From Pseudomonas sp. NFACC02 (GTDB lineage: Bacteria; Pseudomonadota; Gammaproteobacteria; Pseudomonadales; Pseudomonadaceae), in assembly GCF_900110765.1 (NCBI RefSeq), contig NZ_FOEO01000004.1:186001-250000 (forward strand): 64,000 nucleotides of DNA. Reading direction: 5' to 3'. Each line of letters begins with the position of its first letter. Position 1 is the first letter of the stretch. The notes beneath the pieces were generated by a model. It searched no databases, was not told where the DNA came from, and worked only from the letters and a program-made list of their open reading frames with translations. The position numbers were made by a program, and so were the translations under genes. This document shows, piece after piece, positions 51,901 to 60,022 of this stretch.

Positions 51901-53520
51901 TCAGCTGGCCGCCTTGCAGAGCGAGTTAAATTTCCGGACGAGCTGCTGGATGCTCTCAATCGGAACCAGGAACACGACGACCCTGACTTGCTGGATTTTC
52001 GCAGGGAGCGCATTGGCCAGCGCGGAGTAATGTCGTGTCACTTCTGTCTTCAAGGTCGCCAGGTAGTCCGATAGATAACCGCCCGAGAGTGCATCGCTGT
52101 CGTAGGCTAACAAAATCGGGAAGCACAGCACCTTGAGCATGTCCTGCGCAGGCGCGTTTCGCTGCAGGGCCTTATTGAACTCTTCAGCATTGGGCAAGTG
52201 GTGATGAGGTTCACGAAGCGTGACGATGATCTCTCGCTCCTCGGTTAGCGCTGCCCTGGAGATTGTAGAGTCCAAGACATCACAAATTTCCTGGAGCGTC
52301 TGATCCATAGTGCCCGTTGAGATCATTCTGGAAAGGCCAAGCCATAGCTGATCTGCCTGGCCTGCCTGCTGAACGATGTGTGCGTTCCCGAACTCCGAGA
52401 GCTTGCCGTTGACGGCATAGAATACCTTGCACGCGATCGGCTCACTGTTCTCTCTGTTCCGTAGGATCGCGTGCAGGATCAGTTCTGCAATCAGCCGATC
52501 ACGAGGCACAGACGTTTGAGTCAACATGCTGACAGATTTAGCCAGCGCACTTGGAATCTGATGGATTTGAAAATTGGCGATCTCGCTCGCGCGCAAGCAG
52601 AACTCGGGAAGCCATTGCAGCAGATGCTCCGCTAGTTGGTCGCCTCGCCATTCCTCAAAGTCGTACTCGACGTCAAAACCCGAGAGCGATCGGAGCAGGC
52701 CGTCCTCAGTGGTCGTGTGGAACTCCACGAGGAATGGATCAGGCTTCGACTTGTACGGTTTTGCGAAGGCCATTGAGTGCTTAGATGCCGCAGTGAGCAG
52801 TGCCTTGAGGCGTTCCAGGGCTGCACTGCGGGTGATGATCTTGTCACCCGGCGCAGTTTTCACATCGGCGGTCGCCGCGTCATCAGCCCAGCCGAGAAAT
52901 ACCTCGTAGATATCTTTCTGCTGGCGATGTGATGGGCTCTCCCCATAAAGATCGCAAAGCTCTGAGAGCACCCGCAGATTCGTGGATTCCAAGGCGCCGA
53001 CGTTGCCACAGACCTGCCAGACGAAATTATCCGCCCAGTAGGAGAAATCCCTTCCCATCGTTGAAATGGTTTTGGGGAATTTCTTTGCCAGCTTGGTGCC
53101 CTGAGCAGTGGCAGCGTCGGGCGTAATCCTTTTATCCAACTCCGTGGAAAAATCCTCAAGCACCTTCGCGATATCTCGTTTTGAAACGATGCGAAAGCAG
53201 GCTCTGCCAAGTCGAATGTCGCATTTGAGCGATTTTTGGAAAAGAGAGCTATCGACCTTTTTACTATCCAGAGCGGTGCTTTCCTTCAGATTCCACTTCG
53301 AATCTTTTTCCGTGGTTTTGACCTGAATGTATTCGTTGACGGTTTCTCCTGCCTGGAGCCTGACCCCTACGATGTCGTCGGCGGTTTCGCATTCAACTTG
53401 CAAATAGCTGCTGTCACGAAGCATTTTCAATATGACCATGACAGCAACGTGGTCTTGATATTTGAAACCTTGACGAGCCGCTGGCCCACCTTTGTTCGAT
53501 GGGCGGGGAATACTCACCAT
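51901..53520 (-). CDS. DUF4297-like nuclease, AbpA-like defence component
   Basis: A 539-residue protein. The N-terminus shows a PD-(D/E)XK-type nuclease pattern: GFKYQDHVAV (18-27), acidic ETADDIVG (45-52) and QVK (66-68), as in DUF4297/Cap4-like effectors. The remaining ~450 residues are helical and not recognised. AGGA lies six bases before ATG 53520; the frame from 53583 is unneeded. It directly precedes the helicase gene. E. coli AbpA (YfjL) is about the same length, so a DNA-cutting or replication-blocking role against phage is likely. Confidence 0.7.
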   Translation of the reverse strand: MVSIPRPSNKGGPAARQGFKYQDHVAVMVILKMLRDSSYLQVECETADDIVGVRLQAGETVNEYIQVKTTEKDSKWNLKESTALDSKKVDSSLFQKSLKCDIRLGRACFRIVSKRDIAKVLEDFSTELDKRITPDAATAQGTKLAKKFPKTISTMGRDFSYWADNFVWQVCGNVGALESTNLRVLSELCDLYGESPSHRQQKDIYEVFLGWADDAATADVKTAPGDKIITRSAALERLKALLTAASKHSMAFAKPYKSKPDPFLVEFHTTTEDGLLRSLSGFDVEYDFEEWRGDQLAEHLLQWLPEFCLRASEIANFQIHQIPSALAKSVSMLTQTSVPRDRLIAELILHAILRNRENSEPIACKVFYAVNGKLSEFGNAHIVQQAGQADQLWLGLSRMISTGTMDQTLQEICDVLDSTISRAALTEEREIIVTLREPHHHLPNAEEFNKALQRNAPAQDMLKVLCFPILLAYDSDALSGGYLSDYLATLKTEVTRHYSALANALPAKIQQVRVVVFLVPIESIQQLVRKFNSLCKAAS

Positions 53521-53683
53521 GACGTCCTTGTATCGATGAAAGGGCAGATGGATTGTCGCTGCGCAACAGCCGCAGGAGCTCACTTACGCATCAATTGATG
53601 GCGCCAAGCTACCATTGTTGGCGGTTCGCCGACTATCCCTGTGTTGGCACATGCCCTGCAAATTGCGGGCTCGCTTTCGCTCA

Positions 53684-53830
53684 ATGGTGTCGCAATGTTG
53701 CTTGTGGGAGCTTCCTCTCAAGTATCAGTTAACAACCAGCGATACTGACATCGACGCGCTAATTGAGCAACTGGTGGAGGAGGGGTGTGACGATGCACTG
53801 GTGGGCGCTGGGCAATCTGGCCGGCTTGGC
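53684..53830 (+). pseudogene. Truncated small regulator-like gene
   Basis: From ATG 53684 the frame reads LPLKYQLTTSDTD then EEGCDDALVGAGQSGRLG before running into the recombinase remnant. The GCDDALVG-GxxGR pattern is familiar from small hypothetical proteins of ~75-95 residues seen beside mobile and defence genes. The 3' half is lost at the junction near 53830. Identity is from memory of that pattern only. Confidence 0.4.
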
Positions 53831-54177
53831 AAATCGCCCGCGAACAATTGGGCCAATCCAGTCCGACGGCGGGTTTCGACAGAACTCAAGATAGTCCTCG
53901 GCGTCTTGGCGCTTGAGCTGGCTGAAAGGTTTGCGCTTAACAAGCATCGACCATAGCAATCGTTCCACATGTGTACGGTAAGACGTAAACGTGAAGCTGT
54001 TGTCCGAGAATGACCTCAGAAACTGCGCGCCGCGAGGTAACCCTTGTGTGCCTCAACCTCGGGCTGAAATGAGTCTAAGTAAACTCGGACGCACACCATG
54101 CCAGGCTCAGGCGAACTAAAGTCCTGATCAATGAAGATCTCATAGGACTCGAAGATGGGCCGTGGCAGCTGAGGCAT
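53831..54177 (-). pseudogene. N-terminal remnant of a tyrosine recombinase
   Basis: From ATG 54177 the minus strand encodes MPQLPRPIFESYEIF then HKGYLAARSF and meets a stop. One base further on the frame continues FLRSFSDNSF, SYRTHVERLLWSML and CRNPPSDWIGPIVRGRF. This matches the N-terminus of the intact recombinase at 56640 (SYRTHVERLL, PDPAWVGPVVKSRF). A one-base deletion near 54020 plus loss of everything after RGRF make it dead. The catalytic domain is absent. Confidence 0.75.
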
Positions 54178-54212
54178 TGGAAGGATTTACCAAGTGTTTA
54201 GCTTCTGCGAGA

Positions 54213-54242
54213 AACTTCCAGTATTGGGAGTAACTGGAAGTT
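54213..54242. repeat. 10-bp perfect inverted repeat beside the recombinase remnant
   Basis: AACTTCCAGT and ACTGGAAGTT are exact complements around a 10-base loop, 36 bp upstream of the remnant's start codon. It could be an old operator, a recombination core or a hairpin. Confidence 0.55.
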
Positions 54243-55020
54243 AGAAGGGTGCATGTCACAACCTTGCTCTCGCCATCCGCTAATTAATAGAATGATCGTT
54301 TGACAATGCCCGATACGAGCGCTCTACGTACTGATGCGCAACTCCACTCTTTGAAATTTCATGACGCTTAGATAGCTGATAGAATTCGACAGCAAGCCTT
54401 GACTTACATCTTTAGCTGTACTAGCTGCGCTGACTTTCTAACTTGGAAATCGTGGTGTTCGGTTTTAAAGTATATTGTCGGCAGGGTTGTTTAATCGTAG
54501 GTTTGATTTTTTCAGGCGTGTTTATCGCAGGGTTTACTTGTTAATTGAGCATATCAATTCGGATGTCTGCATTACTCTTTTTTGCGTAAATTGAGTACCG
54601 GGACTGCCGGGAGGTTGGGGTTAGCCTGGGAGCACGCCTACGGGTTGACTCAGGGTGCTGGCTGGCGGCTGGCGGCGACAGCCTAAGCGTTACGCAGGGT
54701 TTATCGACAAAACTGGAGCGGCCGGCCGCGTTAACCGACCGCAGTCCCAGCGAGCATTGGGCTATGGCCGGCCAGGCCCATTGCAGATAAATGCAATGGA
54801 TAACAGAGTTTTGGCTTTCGGCTTTCAGTGCCCGGCGGTAAATTGTGCGGGCTTATGTGCTTTAAGCGTATTTACGTGTGTTTACGCTGATCGCTTTGTA
54901 GTGACGCTCAATCATCGGATATTGCATCGGTCGCAACTGCAATGGGCTGCTGATGAGTAAAGGTGTCGAGCAGGTTTTCTTTGCAGCGGTAGCAGCTCAA
55001 TCACATTTCATCAGAATCAA

Positions 55021-55122
55021 TTTCTACAGGTTTTTGCAATTTACGTTTCTACAAATTTATGAACAATAAACATTTCTACAGATTATTGAAAAATGACGTT
55101 TCTACCTGTTGTTGAATAAACA
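55021..55122 (+). repeat. Four iteron-like direct repeats, ~26-bp period
   Basis: TTTCTACA recurs at 55021, 55046, 55073 and, as TTTCTACC, at 55099. Spacing is 25, 27 and 26 bp. Each copy is followed by an AT-rich arm around TT-TTGAA and then, in several, an ACG or ACA. Regular helical-pitch spacing suggests a protein-binding array such as a replication origin or a recombinase/accessory site. Confidence 0.6.
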
Positions 55123-56639
55123 GCTCTCAACTATCCGGATTCACTGGAGCGCGTGCGTGGCCACGAGGTGGTCAAGCGGTAATCCTGGGCTAACTCCTAG
55201 CGTGACGATGTTGATTGAGCGCGTCAGTACTTACCGGGCTGGCGTAGCTTCGGAGGTGGCGCTGTCAGTGCAGAAAACAGCCCGTAGCCCCGCACAGCAA
55301 GGCTTCTAGGCGCGAGGGCTGCCTGGATACCAATCCAGCGACTGAACCAGTCGACGTTTTTCCGAGTAAATGAAAGGTGGGCGTTTATCTTCGTTTGTGA
55401 AAAATTGGCTGGAGGCCAAGAAATACGGGGTCTTCAGGCTATTTGTAGGGATTAGATCCGTGCTCGACCATTCTGGTAGTTTTTGCAAAAAAGGGCTACG
55501 CCGCAACTCAGCGTAAATTTGGGCTGAACCGCTGGAGGTCACGTCTGACGCGGGGTTCAGGGAAGGCCGGAGTGGTTTTCTACTAGTTTCGCGAACGCTT
55601 CGTTAACCACAAATTCTGCGTAGTTCTTAAAGTCTTTGTGACGGCCTTAGACACATAATTTAACATAATATACATTATACGTAACAACGTATTACCAATT
55701 GGGGCGGCAGTCCTCGATCAGTAGCGCCCTGAGTCAACGCGCCGTGTCTATCTACCAGGACGCTTGCGGACCCACGTCCTAGACAACGGCGCTTTTCCTC
55801 TTGGTTCACAAATGACTTCTTGCCACAGGCTGCGTCGTGTCGCTCTCATTCAAGAGCCTGGCTTTTGTTCTCCCGGCTCCGAGTTACTTGCTGCCATCAC
55901 TGAGTCCGGTCTCTAACGCTGACGCGCGCCTGCCTGGCCAGTGCCGTAGTCCTCACGTTTTCTGAATGTTTACTCGCAGCAGGATTCACGCCGGGACGTC
56001 GCCAGGCTGAGTTATGGGCAAATTGGTAAGCGGATCAGCAACCAGGGAGCTTGCGGCTTCACGGGCTTCTTTGCCACGGGGTCTGCTGAAATAGATCCGC
56101 TTATCCTTTTCAGACAGGTCTTGGCTTGCGATGGATTGGCTGAGGTCGCCGGCACCGGATGGAACGCCCGAAGAACCGATAGCCGGCCACCATGAGCAAG
56201 TGCTTCCAGCTGGCGCTTGATTGCCGATCTGGACCTTTCAGCTCTGCTCTGATCCCCTCGAGCCGAAAAACATCCTGGAAAAGGCCGTTTTCTTCACACC
56301 ATCTTGTGATCGGCAGATTGCGTACGTATAGCAATCCGGGCTGTGTCGCGCCGTCAACCGCTTGCCAGGCTATTCCGGGAAATTGTGCGCCCCCTTCTGA
56401 CTGAGGTCATCGCTTGGAACAAGGACGTAGCGGAGAATGAAAGCTTAATAGACGGTGTATCCAGAACGAATTGCGCGCGTCATTGACCCAACGGTCAACG
56501 GGAGATAATGCCATCTAAAGTGAAATAGAGGCCTATCTCAACATGTAATATCCGATAACTACCAGACCCGGATATTGCACGGGCGAAGGTTTGAGGCGAT
56601 TATGTCGCCATTTTCAATGCTGGCCCACGACGAGTTTTC

Positions 56640-57941
56640 ATGTCTGCATCAGTCACTCCACACCCGCTTTTTGAAACGTACGCCCGCTTCGGTCAGCTGA
56701 ATTTCAGCTCCTTGAAGGAAGAACTCCCCGCTATTGTAGGTTATCTTCAGGAGTTTCCAGAACAGACTCAGGCGTTCGAAGGCTACCGCGCGGTGCGTAG
56801 CTTTCTTAAGTCTTACTCAGGCAATGAGGCCACGTTCAATTCCTATCGGACGCACGTCGAGCGTCTGCTGCTGTGGACGCTGCTCAAAGCCCGAGTTCCC
56901 TTGTTGGAAATGCGCCGTACCCATGCCGAAGGATTTATGGAGTTCTGCTTGGCACCAGACCCCGCCTGGGTTGGGCCTGTGGTCAAATCCCGCTTCAATC
57001 GCATCGGCGCACGCAAGAAAACGGCGACCGATACTTATGCGCTAAACCCCGAGTGGCGGCCATTTAGTCAGACCGTTTCCAAGCAGGAGCGCAAGCGCGC
57101 CAAGGAACAGAACCGCCCCGCTCTGCCGGACGCCTATAAACTTTCTCAAGGCTCCATTGCGCAGATTTTCGCGGTGTGTGGCAGTTTTTTTCAGCATGCA
57201 ATCGACGAAGGTTTTTGCGAGCAGAATCCATTTCGAGCGGTCAAGCAAAAGAGCAAGTATAAGCAGCGTAATACCGATGATCAGGACACTCGGATCCTGA
57301 CCTCATTGCAGTGGGATTTCGTGCTGGAAACCGCTGAGCAAATGGCCACGGTTGACGCTCGATATGAACGCACGCTGTTCATCGTAGCAACGATTTTCGC
57401 GATGTATCTGCGCGTTTCCGACCTGGTCGGGCGTGAGAACTGGAAGCCGACCATGGGAGATCTTCGTAAGGACAGCGCAGGCAACTGGTGGTATCACGTG
57501 GTAGGCAAAGGCAACAAGGCCGGCAAGATCAGCGTGCGTGATGATTACGTCGAGAATTATCTGAAGCGCTGGCGTCTGCACCAGGGGCTGTCTCCCCTGC
57601 CCGGTTTCCGCGAAACCACGCCGCTGATCGCGACTCAACGCGGCCGCGCCGGGCTTTCGGACCGCCACATTCGGGTACTACTGCAGGAGGTGTTTGATCG
57701 CGCACTGGCGCGCATGCAGGCCGAGGGCTGGTCGGACGAAGACGTGGGCCGCCTGCGTGCTGCCTCGCTCCACTGGTTGCGACACACTTCGGCGACCTTC
57801 GATGCGCCCCATCGTGACATGAAGGATCTGCAGGTGGATCTGCGTCATAACAGCCTGAGCACGACGCAGAACGTCTATTACAACTCCGAGGACGAGAAGC
57901 GCGCCTACTCCGTGAAACGGTTGCCAATGAAGGACAGATGA
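56640..57941 (+). CDS. Tyrosine-type site-specific recombinase
   Basis: A 433-residue integrase. A long N-terminal SAM-like binding domain (1-200, SYRTHVERLLLW) precedes the catalytic domain. The catalytic residues are visible: arginine in MYLRVSDLVG, the box SLHWLRHTSATF (HxxR) and the nucleophile tyrosine in TTQNVYYNSEDEKR near the end. This type is common at the ends of Pseudomonas genomic islands. No att site or companion recombinase could be identified. A dead N-terminal copy lies at 53831 and a C-terminal scrap at 59680. Confidence 0.88.
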   Translation: MSASVTPHPLFETYARFGQLNFSSLKEELPAIVGYLQEFPEQTQAFEGYRAVRSFLKSYSGNEATFNSYRTHVERLLLWTLLKARVPLLEMRRTHAEGFMEFCLAPDPAWVGPVVKSRFNRIGARKKTATDTYALNPEWRPFSQTVSKQERKRAKEQNRPALPDAYKLSQGSIAQIFAVCGSFFQHAIDEGFCEQNPFRAVKQKSKYKQRNTDDQDTRILTSLQWDFVLETAEQMATVDARYERTLFIVATIFAMYLRVSDLVGRENWKPTMGDLRKDSAGNWWYHVVGKGNKAGKISVRDDYVENYLKRWRLHQGLSPLPGFRETTPLIATQRGRAGLSDRHIRVLLQEVFDRALARMQAEGWSDEDVGRLRAASLHWLRHTSATFDAPHRDMKDLQVDLRHNSLSTTQNVYYNSEDEKRAYSVKRLPMKDR

Positions 57942-58025
57942 GTCAATTCAGGGAGGAAGCGATAAACTTTTCCGCGCTGAACAATGCAACCATTCCTTTG
58001 AAATAATTCCGACATCAGACGGGAG

Positions 58026-59546
58026 TCACTGAATAGTCAACGCCACATGTCCTTTGTTGTTTCCATAGCAATTCCACGCGTCATTAGCGTAGACATAAAG
58101 ATAACCAGACCGTTTAGGTGTATACGTACACCCATGAGCTATCAGAAAGGTTTCCGGTTTCAACAGGATCCCATTTGCGTCAACGCCATCGCTGTTTGCG
58201 ATGGCCCCGATCAAACTAAACCAGGGAAAATCTTCGTGGCGGCGTGTGTAGTAGAAGTTCGCGTTGCTGTTGTTGAACAGCTTTCCGTACCAGGTTTCCA
58301 ATGTCCCTAGCGCGCTGCCCACTAAATAAGACAACTCGGCCGGTTGGAAGTGATGAGTCGGCGGTCCGCCCGGGCCGCATACGATCGACGCATCCAGCCA
58401 TTCACCGCTGGCGCTGAACGTGTAAACAGTGCCGGCTTCAAGCCATAGCCCGGTTTCATTCCAGGGAAGGCGCGCTGATATATCCAACACCAATGGTGTC
58501 TTGGGGGCCAACAGTCGTGCTTTCCGATAGGGAGACTGTGTAATCGGTGGGTTTCGTTGCCGATCCAGCGCTGAGCTATGAAACAGCGCCTGTTGAGTTG
58601 TCATATCAGCCACACTGCGTGGCTGGGTTGCCAAAACGTTAAACACGCCATCGCAAGAGTCATGCATCGTGTCGTAGAGGTTAGGTTTGATCTGCTGCAC
58701 GGCGGCGGGATCAAAACACAACCCGACACTTCCCGCTTCCTTGATCATCCAGTCCAGAGCGCCATCGCTCAAACCACATTCGCGGTAGCCGCCGCCGACA
58801 TCAGAATGGACGCCAGGGAACCAGATCTGTTTTAAGTCCGTTCCTGCTGGTGGCTCACTCCACAGCGTGGGTTGGAACGACGCGCGGCGCTCGTCCATCG
58901 CCAGGGCATGACGAGCGTACTCAACGGATGGATGCAACGCAGTGTCGTGGAACGTGTATCGCTCGCGATTATCGATCAAATTGAGTAGAGCCATGTCGTC
59001 CGGGATGCCGAGCGCACCCACGGTGTCCCACACCCCGATGAAACGAATCGGAATGGCATCGCCTGCTTCATTGTGAAAATCCCACCCCTGCTTCGCCCAG
59101 TCGGCCCGTTTTTCGGTTTTTCGTCTATAGCCGTATGTGAGCAAAGACTGGATGCGCTCCCATACCTGCGCGGGCTTTAACCCTGTAAGCCGCAAGAGCC
59201 CACAGCAGCCTATAAATCCTGCAAGGCTGCGCACGGTGTAAGCACCGCGGCTAAAGCCAAACAGGTAGATGGCGTCATTGGGCTGGTAGCAATAGCAGAG
59301 CTTCTGGTAGGCGCTCATGATATTGCTGTCGAGCCCCGCTCCCGTCCCACCTCCTACTGCTTTGTCCCACCAACCGCCGTTTGTGCCGACCCCAGGGTGG
59401 TAGTAATTAGTCTGAGGATTGCCTTGGGCATCGAGATCAGCCACAGCGTTGTAGAGCCGTACCACATTCGTAGGGGCCGGTACGCCTTGGTCGAGTTGGT
59501 CAGGGGTATTCCAGGTACCGTCGCAGCAAATCACCAGATTAGCCAT
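58026..59546 (-). CDS. DUF2235 hydrolase (Tle1-like) with lectin-like C-terminal domain
   Basis: A 506-residue protein. The opening NLVICCDGTWN, the nucleophile elbow GFSRG (97-101) and a late HSDVGGGY (Asp/His part) are DUF2235 features, shared with type VI secretion phospholipases Tle1. From about 350 a beta-rich domain begins (WLEAGTVYTFSASGEWLDAS) and ends DAWNCYGNNKGHVALTIQ. The ending resembles galactose-binding LecA (YGNNSG-type loop). No VgrG, PAAR or immunity gene lies beside it. It sits convergent to the recombinase, as island cargo. Confidence 0.8.
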   Translation of the reverse strand: MANLVICCDGTWNTPDQLDQGVPAPTNVVRLYNAVADLDAQGNPQTNYYHPGVGTNGGWWDKAVGGGTGAGLDSNIMSAYQKLCYCYQPNDAIYLFGFSRGAYTVRSLAGFIGCCGLLRLTGLKPAQVWERIQSLLTYGYRRKTEKRADWAKQGWDFHNEAGDAIPIRFIGVWDTVGALGIPDDMALLNLIDNRERYTFHDTALHPSVEYARHALAMDERRASFQPTLWSEPPAGTDLKQIWFPGVHSDVGGGYRECGLSDGALDWMIKEAGSVGLCFDPAAVQQIKPNLYDTMHDSCDGVFNVLATQPRSVADMTTQQALFHSSALDRQRNPPITQSPYRKARLLAPKTPLVLDISARLPWNETGLWLEAGTVYTFSASGEWLDASIVCGPGGPPTHHFQPAELSYLVGSALGTLETWYGKLFNNSNANFYYTRRHEDFPWFSLIGAIANSDGVDANGILLKPETFLIAHGCTYTPKRSGYLYVYANDAWNCYGNNKGHVALTIQ

Positions 59547-59679
59547 GGCATAGTCCGTCTCACCCCGGCAGGCGGGCGTCAGTCAGCGGGCCCGACCATG
59601 ATGGTGACGAGAGCATCTGCGACTCGCAGCGTCATGTCATGTTGGGGGATCGCGCTGACCACGGACATCCAGCGATGTA

Positions 59680-59800
59680 CAGCATTCAAGATCAGCTATT
59701 GGATGTCGTCAAGGGAGCAACGCAAAACGTCTGCTACAACTCCGAAGATGAGAAAACGTTGCATCAGACGCCCTTACCGTTTCACATTGCGAAATGCTTG
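59680..59800 (+). pseudogene. C-terminal scrap of a tyrosine recombinase
   Basis: The frame reads LLDVVKGATQNVCYNSEDEK then PLPF, close to the last residues of the recombinase at 56640 (TTQNVYYNSEDEKR, RLPM). The rest of the 476-bp gap 59547-60022 has no gene I can support. It marks the right edge of the island next to an oxidoreductase with a normal ribosome site. Confidence 0.55.
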
Positions 59801-60022
59801 ATTGCGCGCGGCGAGGGTTCCGCTGCCAAGGGCAAAAGTTGGACGATAACGGTCACATCTACAATCAGGGTGCGTTTAACTGGCTAACTGGCATTCACTG
59901 CTGGCAGATACTGGGACAGCTCATTCGCTCACCCTGTCGAGTATCGCAATGCGTAGGCATCCGCCAGACCGAGATGACCGCCCCCCACATCATTCGACAG
60001 GTTACCCAAGGAGACGAGCATC

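Larger units (their letters stand above)
54178..56639. other. 2.46-kb mostly non-coding stretch of the island
   Basis: No convincing intact gene. The DNA is AT-richer than its flanks, especially 54360-54600 and 55000-55110. Besides the repeats listed separately it holds ATACGT-AACA-ACGTAT at 55677-55692 in an AT-rich patch. On the minus strand two open stretches look like degraded coding sequence: 55306-55542 (WSSTDLIPTNSLKTPYF) and about 56110-56395 (QPGLLYVRNLPITRWCEENG). I recognise neither. Confidence 0.45.

Noticed and set aside
49755..53520. Calling the nuclease-helicase pair Hachiman
   Set aside because: The nuclease looks like DUF4297, not the DUF1837 of HamA, and lengths fit AbpAB better; kept only as an alternative.
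54655..54960. 101-residue open frame in the island's non-coding stretch
   Set aside because: No ribosome site, odd composition and no family features.
55021..55122. CRISPR array
   Set aside because: Repeats are only ~8 conserved bases with no constant-length unique spacers, and no cas genes are present.
55306..55542. 78-residue minus-strand frame
   Set aside because: Somewhat protein-like but lacks a ribosome site and recognisable family; noted within the intergenic entry only.
44590..60022. tRNA gene as island attachment site
   Set aside because: I looked for T-loop-like GGTTCGAAT patterns with matching acceptor arms near both island edges and saw none.
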